Shown in pieces: positions 12,516 to 24,164 of a stretch of 64,000 bases of DNA. How positions within the stretch are numbered: position 1 is the stretch's first letter; every line of letters begins with the position of its first letter. A program made the translations under genes and the position numbers. This DNA is from Ciona savignyi (taxonomy: Eukaryota; Chordata; Ascidiacea; Phlebobranchia; Cionidae). The notes beneath the pieces were generated by a model, which did not search any database, was not told where the DNA came from, and worked only from the letters and a program-made list of their open reading frames with translations. Where the stretch lies: positions 21,977-85,976 of the forward strand of contig CH003410.1 in the NCBI GenBank assembly GCA_000149265.1, given 5' to 3'.

Positions 12516-14017
12516 TATCTCAATAGAAGTGAATTAAATAATGGGATATTAACTTGTAGTTTTAGTATCTTACCGGTCCGAGTTTCGAATCTTAATTTTA
12601 AATCAGATATTTTAGATTATGTAAATAACAAACCTAATTATATAAGGATATTCATGTTTTTCCTCTGAATGGGAAACCAAGGGGATTAACACACAGGCAA
12701 TCGTCAGGTCATCTCGCGAAAAGAAAATATCAAAAACACTGAATCTAAACAGCACAAACAAAAATGATGCGCAAAAGTTTCTTCTGAAGATTTTGCATTC
12801 CATTGTCTTAGATTTTTATTACTCCAAGCTGATAACAAAACGTGCTAACAAGCAACTGTAAGCTTAAAACATTATTAAAACAAAGAACACATTGCAATTT
12901 TTTAAAACATTTAAGTGTAAGAAAAAAAACATAAAAAGAAAAAAAATAGAAGGTAAATATTTGGCTGTGCTACTCGGTGTCAACTGACCCGCGGACCAGT
13001 GGTTGGGTACCACTGTAAATTATAGAGCACACCGTAATTTCTTCGGTTTAGTCGAGAGGTAACTTGACGATTACGCGTGCTACAAACTCTGCCCTGCGTA
13101 ATCGCCAGGTAATGATATATTACTATTTAATCTAATTTCCGAATAATCTGTTGTATGGTTGACCAAAATGTAATAAACTGGATGGCCACTAGATGGCCCT
13201 AAAGGTAAACAAGTAATAAAATCGCACACGGCCTAGCAATGTCGCCGAGTAAACAAAAAAAAATGGTCGCGTGGTCGGAATCACTGTACTAGATATTGAC
13301 CTCCGTACAAACAGTTAGTAAACTGTTTATATCCACTAAAGCTGATCAAGAGTGACGTCTTTATTGGTTTTGAAAGTTCAGGAGCAACTGTTTCGAATGA
13401 TAAATACGGTGTACTATTAATTTTGAGACAGCTACTATTTAGAAGAGCTTTGTGTAGATAGGTTGCGCCACCGAGTCATTACAATAATAAAACAGAACTA
13501 TTAACGTCACAACCATTAATGTTGTATTTTATTCTTCTAAAAATCTTGTTTTTCAATATAATTCAACTAGGATGTAAACCTTGTATAGTGATGATAGATT
13601 TAAGCCAAGCGCCTACTTTCTCCTTAGAGAAGAATGTCGTAATTTCAGTTAAACGCCGATCAGTTAAACACGAGTTAGAATCATTTACCCGCTGCTGATG
13701 CGTGTTTGACCTTTGTTGCTGTTATTTATTTGTGGTACATTTGTTTTACGGTTTAAATGTAGTAGTTGACTGTTCTTATATTGTAATTATATTGCGTTTC
13801 CTTTTGTTTTACCTGTGTCGCTTCAAAACAGTCAAATAAACCTTAATAAATAAGAAATACGACAAAGAAATCGTGCGTATTATTTTTGTTAGTGCTGTTT
13901 AGAATTAGTTGGTATTTTTTGACAATTTCTAGGTAAAACATAATAACGGATACATAGCCGCATTGGAGATTATTTACATAATTTGTGTTGTATCCACAAT
14001 TGTTTTATAGAAGCAAT
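12516..14017. other. Intergenic between convergent genes
   Basis: Contains a SINE-1 3' fragment (about 12645-12715, minus) and a decayed SINE-1 trace near 13060-13125. No exon recognised. Confidence 0.5.
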
Positions 14018-17000
14018 TCAAGCTGTGATGCATTCGGACATTGCATAGTCCGATGCGCCATAAAGCTCAATTTTGTCAACTGTCATCGCCAGTAGATCAC
14101 GTGGACAAAGACAATTGTGTGTGACGTCATGGAGCTCTGATTGGTTGAGAACGCGAGGCCAAATTATTGGAGCCGTCATCTGTCCACTGTGGTAAAAAAG
14201 AGAAACCATTAACCACTGATTAGTTAGGTGAGGTAGTCCGTCGCCTTTTAGCCAAAGGGTTGCAGACTCGAAACTGGTGGCCAGCTAGTCGGTTGTGTTC
14301 CTGTGCAGGGCACCTAACGGAAATTACTTAAACCCAATGGATTATTGGTTTCTACCAAATGGAAGAATCTTAATCATAAACAACACTACGAATTCTCCGG
14401 TAACCCGATGGTGGGCGGGTGCTAAATTTACAATTCTCCGTGTGTTAACGCCGCTTGCGTTCACGGGGTTAAACATAAATATCCTATCCTATCAAATATA
14501 TAGGCCATCGTTCCGAAAGGTGTCAATATACATTATACCACATTGACATTATGGTTTATTCTTCTTCAGACTTCTTTATAATTTTAGAATTAATGTTCAT
14601 AAGTTACTAAACTCGGATGTTATATGACGATACAGATCATTTAATTTTATGTAAAAATGCCGGATTATTATGTTCAAAAAAGAAGAAAAAAAAGAAATTG
14701 TCACTAATAATGCTCGATCATACATTTATACGAACAGTATTGCCTGATTCTTTCAACTGATTACATATTGTTATGGTAATTTAGTGAGGTTACTCTTACC
14801 TGAATGATTGAGAAGCTTGCAAACCACCCGCATTAACTCGGTCCTGATCTTGTCCGAATATCATTGATCCTCCACCTCGCAATATCCCACCAATGTACGG
14901 GAAACTGTCTACGCTAGTACCATTGATGTACATTTCAACTAGTGATGTGTGTGTGGAAAACCAAACGCACATGTGAGTCTGTGGTGTAGAAAGTAAAGGT
15001 GTTGTGTCTGTGTGTGGTGGGTATAGATCTTATATAACCTCAGTTAAACTTAATTATTTGGTCTTTATTAGGATAAGGTTAGGATATTCATGTTTATCCC
15101 AGTGAATGATAAAACCAAGGAGGTTAACGCAGGGGGCAATCGTCAGATCACCTCGGGTTGCTAAAGCTATTGCAGTGTGTTGTATATGAAAGACACGTTC
15201 CCTCAGTTTCATAGTACCCATTATTTCGCAGCTTTCAGGCAATGTCCGTAAGTGCCTTGGTCAAGTACACAAACGACTAGCTAGCCAGGCTAACCGGCCG
15301 GACTTTAGATTATGCCTGAATTGCAATACGATGAAAAGACTTTAATCGAAAGAAAACGGTAATTATAATGTAATTGGAAATAGAGAACAAGCATAAACGC
15401 ATGGGTCCCTGGGGTAACAATCCATTCTTGTTATTAATGTTCATTGCGCAATATATGTTATTTTCAGATACGTGGACGCCAGGTCCATGTTATCCAATAT
15501 TCCAGAAAGCTTTAACTGGGCTGCCATAGTTTTGTTTCTGCAAGCATAAACGTATGGGTCCCATAGTTATCAAACCAATCTTTTTTTCCATGTGTAGTAA
15601 AAAAAAGTAATCATGATAGATTTACGAACATTACACCAAAAATATTTTAAATAAAGACTCATGTCAAGCGCTGCAGTGAAATAAAGCTAAATTTCAAAAC
15701 AGCCCGATTTAGTATTTCATGGCTTCGGGGAATTCCCCTGGGTTTAGTACATAAATTTTTGTTTTTACATTTAAATCTGGGTCATGTTATCCAACAATTT
15801 TAAAAGTTTAATCCGATTTGACGACTCATTGTTGGAGATGTCGGCGCGCCATGCCATGCCTGTCGCAATCATGATTTAAGGACAAAATCTTATTTTTTAG
15901 ATTATTTCTATTTCTTCAAAGTATTGAATCAGTTGCTAATGCACTTACATTCCACTAAATCTGAGTTAAATTAGAGAAGCCGATCAAGCGCTATGCCCAA
16001 AAAAGCTATTTTTTAGAAAAAAACCGTTATTTACCTCCCAGGGAAATCCCCCTCCATAAATGACCTTAAATTTTGGTTTTGGCTTAAAGTGTTAAATCAG
16101 TTGCTAATGCACTTACATTCCACTAAATCTGATTTAAATTTGAGAAGCCGTTCAAGCGCTATGCCCTATAAAGCTATTTACTTAAAAAAAACGTTTTGAT
16201 ATTTTTACGTACTAGGGGAATTCCCCTGGATGTATTACCCAAAATTTTTGTTTTTGCTTTTCTGGACCATGTTGTCTAACAAATGAGAAAGGTTTATTAC
16301 GAGTTCATTACCCCTTCTGGTAGATTGTAAAGCCACAGGCCATAACTGTTACAATCGGGATTTAGGAACATATCTTTATTTTTAGGGTATTTCCCCGAGT
16401 AAATAATTTGTTTCTTCTCATTCGAGAAGCAATGGTTAGCCTAATACACATACATTTTACCAAATCTGATCAACATTCAAGCAGTCGTTCATGCGCTATG
16501 CCCAAAAAAGCTAAATTTTTAGGAAAAAATACCGTTTTGTTTTTTACCTCCCAGGGGAATTCCCCTCGATAAATTACCAAAATTTTGGTTTCTGCATATC
16601 TAGACCATGTGCGCTAACAAATGTCAAAGTTTCATTGCAATTCCATTACTCATTCTGATAGATGTCGGAGCCACAAGCCATGCCTGTCACAATCATGATT
16701 TGAGAACAAAATCTTAGTTATTAGGGTATTTCCCGAGGTAATTTTTTTATTTCTTTAAAGTGGTATATCATTGGCTAATGTTCTTACATTTTAATAAACC
16801 TAATTAAAATTGGAGTAGCCGTTCAAGCGCTATGCCCAAAAAAGCTAATTTTTTAGAAAAAAAAATACCGTTTTGGTTTTTCACCTCCCAGAGGAATCCC
16901 CCTCGATATGTTGCCTAAAATTTTTGGTTTCTGCATATCTAGACCATGTGCGCTAACAAATGTTAAAGATTCATTGCAATTTCATTACCCCTTCTGATAG

Positions 17001-18995
17001 ATGTCGGAGCCACAATCCATGCCTGTCACAATCATGATTTGTGAACAAAATCTTATTTTTTAGGGTATTTCCCTAGGTAATTTTTTTATTTCTTCAAAAT
17101 GTTATATCATTGGCTAATATTCTTACATTTTACCGAACCTAATTAAAATTGGAATAGCCGTTCAAGCGCTATGCCCAAAAAAGCTAATTTTTTAGAAAAA
17201 ATGCCGTTTTGGTTTTTCCACTCCCGGGGGAATCCCCGTAAATAAATTACCTAAAATTTTGGTTTCTGCATATCTAGACCATATGCGCTAACAAATGTCA
17301 AAGTTTCATTACGACTACATTACCCCTTCTGGTAGATGTCGGAGCCACAAACCATGCCTGTCAAACCTTTGACGAAAAAAAAAGAAAAAAAACGGACAAA
17401 AATAACATGTGTCCCATTTTTCCAAATGGGACCCATAATTACTAATAATGAGACAATGAATAAAAGTCTTACCCATTTGTTGGTCATGACCGGAGTGTTA
17501 AAGTGTTTTGTTACCACATGAACCAAATGTACATCGATTCGTCTTGGTGACATCAAAATTATCAACATTTCATTATTCCGTTCATTGCTCGAGGCGTAGC
17601 TTAACAAACAATCGTAGCTGAAGCTAGAGGTTCGAAACCACATACAAACAGTGGCAGCCGACATTCGAGGGACATATGAACGATATCGAACGTAATCTGT
17701 CACTTGATTCCCACTAGGGAAGTTGTAAACAATGCTTGGACAACCTTAAACATAAAGGGAGTAGTTATATGAGGGAGGGTTAATGTTTATTGTCGTGGGT
17801 GGGGAATTTTTAAACGGAAATTATTTTAAGAAGTGAAACATGCCAGCGTATATATTAGTAACGACTTTTACCGTATTTAAGTCGTTGAATTTCCCTTTCT
17901 TGCCTTTCCAATTCTGCATTGCAGTTGCACACATTATCTGCGTCCGAATGATAATTAATAACTTGTTAATACAATTCTCACTGAAGAATGGAATATTCAT
18001 GTTTATTCCAGTGGGAAAACGAAAGAAGCGTTAACAAACTGGCAATCGGTTCGGACGATGTCCGTTTAGTGCAGTGCTTCTCAAATGGTGCGCCGCGACG
18101 CACTGGTGCGCCACAGTGGTTAGCTAGGTGCGCCACACTTGCATTTCGTAAATTTACGACAGAGTGTGCATAAATCATAAACAACTAAATGTTTAGTGTC
18201 TAGTTCGTTCTTTTGCATTGTAACGTCAGTTCTACATTAACTTTCGAAAAGCAAGAGCGCTCAAGAAACAGTAATTTCGTTATGTGGAAAATTCGGTAAT
18301 AAAATTATTAAAATTAAACTGTTCATTTTCCATATTTTTCCTAAATTGTTTGAGTATTTAGCATATTGTTGTGACCCCCGTGCAAAGTGCGCCCGTTCGT
18401 TTCATAATTGGTCTCGGGTGCGCCACGAGGTCAAAAAGATCGAGAACCACTGGTTTAGTGTCTTGCCAAAAAAACACAACTAAAAAGCTAGCGACCAGTT
18501 TTGAATTTCCAACCCTTTGGTTGAAAATCTACACACAAACCCACCAGGCGAATTGGTCGGATTGTGCAAAAACTGAAAATACCTGCTGCTAGCCCGGTCG
18601 CTCCTCTGCTGCCCTTTTCACCTTTTGGTCCCGCCTTTCCTCTTCTTCTCGACGAGGAACTTCCGGTAAATTGGGAAAATACTTCTGCCAAAATACAAAA
18701 CATTCGATTAAGTCTTAGTTAAGTTAGGCGAGTATAGAAAAAAATGTGATTCCTTCACCTTCTCGTCATTGCCACATCTTATTTACTACCAATTTTGACT
18801 TTTACACAGTAACCAAATTCCAGTCTTATGTATTTTGCATTTACCGCCGATGTCTCCAGTCAGCGAAGAAAAGCCTGAAACGGGAGCGCAAATCTGGATC
18901 TGGTTTTGGTTGGATTGGCACGCACCGCTGCTCATCGATTTCTTGTAAAGTAAAACGTGAAGTAAACAGATACATACTAATCTTTCCCACAACAT
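14018..18995 (-). CDS. Collagen-like pentraxin, secreted
   Basis: Five exons in perfect phase: 18845-18995, 18583-18684, 17473-17744, 14800-14978, 14018-14186, giving 290 aa. The start chosen is the ATG at 18995, which precedes a hydrophobic signal or anchor segment (LVCICLLHVLL); longer in-frame starts exist upstream. Exon 2 encodes six Gly-X-Y triplets (GKAGPKGEKGSRGATGLA). Exons 3-5 encode a pentraxin domain of about 200 aa: TVCMWF, SYASSNERNNEMLI, the W-x-H-x-C region (NKW/THMCVWF), FGQDQD, IIWPRVLNQSEL and a C-terminal IELYG. Both conserved disulfide cysteines and the Ca-binding-type GQxQD motif are present. Pentraxins are oligomeric pattern-recognition lectins; the collagenous stretch suggests trimer-based oligomers (inference). 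Confidence 0.88.
14216..14493 (+). mobile_element. SINE-1, full length, diverged
   Basis: Head is degraded (ggtagtccgtcgccttttag); the body and two tatcc units are recognisable. It sits in the last intron of the pentraxin gene. Confidence 0.75.
15071..15303 (-). mobile_element. SINE-1 with internal deletions
   Basis: The tail, body and terminal ggctaaccggccggac are present, but much of the tRNA-like head is lost. Located in the long third intron of the pentraxin gene. Confidence 0.75.
15395..17365. repeat. ~336-bp satellite array inside the pentraxin intron
   Basis: The marker cgttcaagcgctatgccc (or a close variant) starts at 15981, 16149, 16486, 16820 and 17159, so spacing is 168, 337, 334 and 339 bp; the first interval is about half a unit. 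Each unit also carries accatgtgcgctaacaaatg, a gatgtcggagccaca block and a short GC palindrome. The left edge (15395-15600) holds a related ~150-bp direct duplication around gcataaacg(c/t)atgggtccc. No conserved open frame was seen. Confidence 0.85.
18072..18452. mobile_element. hAT-type MITE with 8-bp target duplication
   Basis: Starts cagtgcttctcaaatggtgc and ends gatcgagaaccactg, terminal inverted repeats of the hAT CAGTG class. It is flanked by perfect 8-bp direct repeats gtttagtg at 18064-18071 and 18453-18460. The 381-bp length with no transposase marks it as non-autonomous. It lies in the second pentraxin intron. Confidence 0.88.
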
Positions 18996-19904
18996 GTTAA
19001 TACACATGGAAAACTGTTCCCATATAAAACCTTTAACGAAACAGAGAAAATTATACAAATTTTATTAATCTATGTTTTGTTCATAAAGTACATAAGCGCT
19101 CCATTGAATACAAATTACATACAGAACTTGAGTAACAAATGTTATTTGGTATCTATATATCTTGCGCAGTATATCTATCTCGCTTTTAATGTTAAATGAT
19201 GGACTGCTACTGGGCCAACTACACTGGAGTACAACAATAACAGTTTTATTAATTTGTTTCTAACCAAAAAGTTATATAGGCCTAATGTGTGCCTAATGTA
19301 AATCACTGAGTGCTAAATCGTGTTGGCAAAGCTGCAGTGACAAAGGTCTTTAGAAATCCTTAGTCTCAATTTAACCATTAACCAATCACCTTTTACATTT
19401 TGTCCGCTATGTCAGATAAATCTGCTTCTTTGAAAAAAATAGAAGTAGTCTAACTGCACTCAAAATGGTAGAGACGGTTAGGTATAAAATTGTGTTTTAG
19501 TTATGAGTTTTTGCATAGGGTATGAAAGATACTGTAAAGACGAAAAGCCTTCTGTGTTGTTTTGTAAGTGGGTCAAAAGATATCTGCGACTGTTCAACCC
19601 AAAACAATATAAAAATCATGCAGTTACCCTTCTCTTTTAATTTATATTTTTGTTTACCGGACTAATGCCGTTTTTGCATTATATTCAGTCTATGTATCGG
19701 CTGCGTTACCGATTTGGCCACACAACCGTAAACCTTTTCCACTTGTTAACACTTCCATGAAAAATTAAGTCACACGCACTTTCAATGCTGCAAAACAAAA
19801 ACAGAACACAAATAACAAAAACTAGGACAGAACTCTTCCAGATCTACGGTGGCCCATAAGGGCAATCCTGAAACTTTATTTCAGTCTACAAATCCATTTT
19901 ATAA

Positions 19905-20165
19905 TTGAAAAATGTTTTCAAATCGACTAAAATATTTTCAAATCGACAAAACTCTTTTGGTGATCCGAAAATCTTTTTTGTAGCCAATCGACATAACTCT
20001 TTTGGAAATCAGCAAAACGTTTTCGCCGATCGGCAAACACTTTTGCCCGATCGGCAAATCTTATTTTGCAGCTAATCGGCAAAACTTTTTTCAATCGACA
20101 AACTTTTTCGGGAACCGCAACTCTTTTATTCACTGTCGACAAATGTATTTTCGAGCCGGCAGAGT
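19905..20165. repeat. Degenerate 20-24-bp minisatellite
   Basis: About twelve imperfect copies of a unit like aatcgacaaaactcttttgg, drifting to gatcggcaaacacttttgcc in the centre. It creates a spurious repetitive open frame on the minus strand. Confidence 0.75.
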
Positions 20166-20369
20166 AATTTTGATTAGGATCAAGCAACTGCCGTTAAATG
20201 TCAAAGGACACAGCCGACTTGTTGCTTACAGCGGCTGCTTTCTTTCGGCCACCTTTCGGCTAATGGTCCTGCGCGCCATCGCTAAGCCAACCGTCCGGAC
20301 GACTTGGTTTAGCCTTATAATGCCGGGCATTTGTATTTCGATTTATTTAACAATATTATTATTATATAA

Positions 20370-20657
20370 GGATAGGATAGGATATTTATATTTTATCCCC
20401 GTGAATGGGAAAACGCAAGGTTGCGTTATCATACGGGTAATCGTCAGATCACCTTACGCCCACCGTCGGGTTACCGACGACTATTGCAGTGTGTTGTATA
20501 ATTGAGACATTTCTTTTTTTAGAACCCATGAATCCGCTGAGTACAGGCAATGTCCGTTAAGTGCCTTGCCCAAGGACACAACCGACTAGCTAGCGACCGC
20601 AGTTTCATACCTACCTTAAGCGGATGAAAGGCTAAACCACCAGACTAACCGGTAGGA
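20370..20657 (-). mobile_element. SINE-1, full length
   Basis: Has a three-unit ggata tail and all body blocks, and ends at the head motif gactaaccggtaggac. It differs from the others by an extra g run-in at gcaaggttgcg. Confidence 0.8.
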
Positions 20658-20842
20658 CAACTGTGATTGATGTTTGTCACTGTGCTTGACGCGAATAACA
20701 GTAATTAAAGTGTACGACTATGATTGCCGTGTATGACTGTGATAATTAAAATTGACCGACTCTATCACTGTATATCAACAAAATGATTATTACCCTCTTA
20801 CATATTAATAAATGCAACGACGTGAATTCTAATTAAATGACC

Positions 20843-21092
20843 AATTACGAATACTAACAGTGTGTTTCTTACGGCCTGTCTCATATGTTGGCAAGGTAAA
20901 AGTACTTTTATTCGCATTAACTACGCAACACCACAGCGGTATAAAAACGATGCGATAAAATTCGCCAGCACTTCAAGTGCGGTAACTTCCGGCCTCCTAA
21001 AGCCCTTAGAGGGCTTATCATATTATATATAGGTTATCATATAAATTACAAATACTAACAGTGTGTTTCTTACAGCCTACTGTCTCAATTTG
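20843..21092. repeat. Direct repeat pair ~200 bp apart
   Basis: attacgaatactaacagtgt and the following ttcttacggcctgtctca at 20843-20883 recur near 21045-21092 with few changes. Between them lies a small hairpin (agcccttagagggct). Confidence 0.6.
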
Positions 21093-21469
21093 GCGAATAT
21101 TAGAATAAAAATATCTGCTATCATTTTGCAAACGCCTTGCAAACACCCAGTATTAAGAACGGTTAAAACTTGTTATAAAGTTAAAGTTGGGATTTAAATG
21201 GTCGGCACCTGTTGGTGTATCGGAAAACGTCCGTTTGTGTTAAGTGTATAATTACGATCATCACTGAAAAATGACACGATTACCATAATAATCCAAAAAA
21301 TCGTCTTCCCAGTATGCTATCAAATTTAAGGAAACAAAATTGTTTTAATAATAATGAAAGGTAGTTTTGGTAAAATGAACACGTCTAATAAGTCACATAG
21401 GCCTAGGGTATAACATCTGTATCACTTACAGCTTTCATATTTAAAACGTGAAAGACACTTCAGATGACG

Positions 21470-21760
21470 TCTAACCAAATAATATACCCCTATGCTTGTC
21501 CGGAACTGACGAATCTCTCTTAGTCATGGTATTGAAATGAGTGTTTTGCTGAATAACAGTGGTGATGAGTCCCCACTGTTTGTTTGTTTGAAAGCAACAT
21601 GTGCTAGATTGAACACCGGTGTTCTCGTTTAGCTGTGAAGTTTTTTTAATAGTAGAGCAGAGATTCGTATAATAAAGGTCTTGTTCGTCTAGCTATTTTG
21701 TTGGGAACAATTTTGCATGTACGAAGGAGTACCAGCTCAAAATTATTAAGTCAAACTTTG
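21470..21760 (+). repeat. Diverged interspersed repeat, copy B
   Basis: Partner of 8455-8770, same orientation. Conserved islands include atgagtgttttgctgaa and gcatgtacgaaggagta. Confidence 0.6.
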
Positions 21761-24164
21761 GAGGGTTTTGGGTTTAAGTTGAAGATCCCAGCTTCACTTT
21801 AAAATTGTGAAAAACATCTAAGACTTTCTCTGAAAGGATTTTAAGTGACAGGCCGTTTTGTGAGGTCAGTTTGCATGAAAGATACGGAGAATAATTGGGT
21901 AAACGCCTACTTCAGAGTTTCACGGAAGTACTGTGTATGACACGCTGCATTATTGGTTCGCTAAACAAAGCTTAATGCTAAGCCACGAGATTGGCTATCA
22001 CACTCGCGGTGTTATATATCTTTTTGTGGTTTGTTTAAATGAAACAATTTACCTAAAAAGATTTATGAAAGAACCTTTAACTCGGTGTGTTATAAAATCG
22101 TGCTATAGTCATTACACATCGATACAAACGGTCTCATTCACACTGATTGAGATTCAAATTTGACACCAGGTCGTGAACTAAATAGAAGTTAATAACTCAG
22201 ATAGTGAGCATATCCATAATTGAATAAAAAAACGAAATACACAATTTATGAAGAATAGATATACTTTATGATAAAATGTTTACAACCTAAACTGTGTCAT
22301 TTCGCATTTTAAAGAAGTATTACCAGACATGTCTACTTATGATTCATTATGTACTTTATGATCTTCTTGATAGATGTTCGGATCCCATCTATTCAAACGT
22401 CAAACATTTTGACCATAATTTAGGTCTATTAATGACACAGTCAATATTATTACCATTAAAACCCAAAGCTTTAAATGCAAATAGTTTATCAAGTTGTAAT
22501 CGCAAGAAAAACGTTCAGGTCAGGTACTCAACGTCGTTTAGAAACACGAAAATAATACTAGAGATTGTTAAACAGCAATATATGTAAAACTAATTTCAAT
22601 GGTAAATGTTTCTGCAAGCACACACAATCGCAGTCTGGTTACCTAATCACACTTAGCTTATCTTATACGTTTACATCCTGTTTTCTGCAAGCGGCAACTG
22701 TCAGGTCACCGAGTTAACAATCTAAGCTTTTTATCTTTCGTGAAAGCAGTATTCATGTTGGTAAACACAAAACTAACATCTACAAAGTTATAACCTTAAT
22801 TAAACTTTTTTGCAAGTTTTTCGCTTGTCTTAAAATTCCCCAATGAATTTTGGAGGTTTTTAGTATGTTTCCTACATCTTGTAATATTGCCATTAAATTT
22901 TATTTTTCCTGCTAAAATGTGTTATTTTACATTAATATTTTTTTGTTTAATACATATATACAACTTCAATTAAATTTGGAGTGAATATTCCGTTTCAATA
23001 CAGAAATACCGCAAATAATATCAGCACCAAAAATGCGCGAGCAAATATTATCAGCACAGAAAAAGTCTAAAAAGGGGATTACTTTTTTGAATTTTTTGGG
23101 TTATGCGAAATTTCCTTTATGTTCATTTGTAAAATCAAGAGTCGAGGCAAACTACCGACATGTCATGTAGGACACCGAACGCAAGACGTTACAAGCATTT
23201 GTGCTGTAATCTACATTCGAGCGTTTCGAACGTATCCGATTACGTGACGTAACGTATGAGTCAAATTAACCATTTTCAATAACAATATCTCGGTAATATG
23301 GTATAGTGTTTTTTTTGCGTGATATTGGTTTGGTAGCAGGAATAGTGCTATGTATAAACAACATGTGTATTATAGATTGTTGAATAAGCTATTAGGTTTG
23401 TTTCGCCTTTGATTTACATAATTTAAAATCTACTATAAAAAGATCTAAACGGCTCATTCCAACTAAGTCAGTTTGTGTTATTGGTATGTGTGAATAAAAA
23501 CATTTTTAGTTTGTTTAAATCGTAAAGTTGTTTAAGGTTTATAAAAGTTGCTCCTATTCTCGTCTATGTATAAGCAAGAGAAGACTATTCAGATCAAATA
23601 TATGACCATCAATATCGATTTTAAACTAACTTTTAGCATTTAATTTCCTAAAAACTATAAGAAACTAATGCACTGATTGTTGTCAGATTCGCAGTTTTCG
23701 GCCAAATATAGCACTATTTAAAATTTAAAACATTTAACTAATTTGGTCCCTGCGCGTTAGTGTAGGTGTAAAAGGCAAGTGGCTATTACCAGACATAGTT
23801 TACGTTCGATTTTACCTACGTCACTGCTTACTGGGCCGAATAAGATTGTCAATGTACAATGCGTATCTGATCGTTGACTAGATTCTATGGAGTTAAATGT
23901 CAAGTGATCGGCCAATTAGTGATCACACTGCAATAACTTAAGTAGATGACTGCTGTCTCAATAAACGACTATATCGTTGCCGTCATCCATGATACGTTGC
24001 AGTGGTTTGTTTATACCTTGCGGGAGATTTTACTATTTCAAAACTATTTTCAAAAATTCTCGGAAAACCACAGGACACTGCTGCGTTGCTGCTAGCTTTT
24101 ATTTCTACGTGCTTCTAATCTGCAATCAGTGTAAGGCAAAATTTTGTTTATTTTAAATTAAAAT

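Larger units (their letters stand above)
18996..24164. other. Intergenic, no gene seen
   Basis: Divergent interval between the pentraxin and cPLA2 starts, so both promoters should be here. It contains a minisatellite (19905-20165), a SINE-1 (20370-20657), a 200-bp-spaced direct repeat (20843/21045) and a diverged repeat (21470-21760). Short open frames near 21.9-22.6 kb show no family features. Confidence 0.5.

Noticed and set aside
19927..20187. Repetitive 86-codon minus-strand frame with FADR/FVDL-like repeats
   Set aside because: Produced by the 20-24-bp minisatellite; unit length varies, so the repeated peptide is not kept in register across the array.
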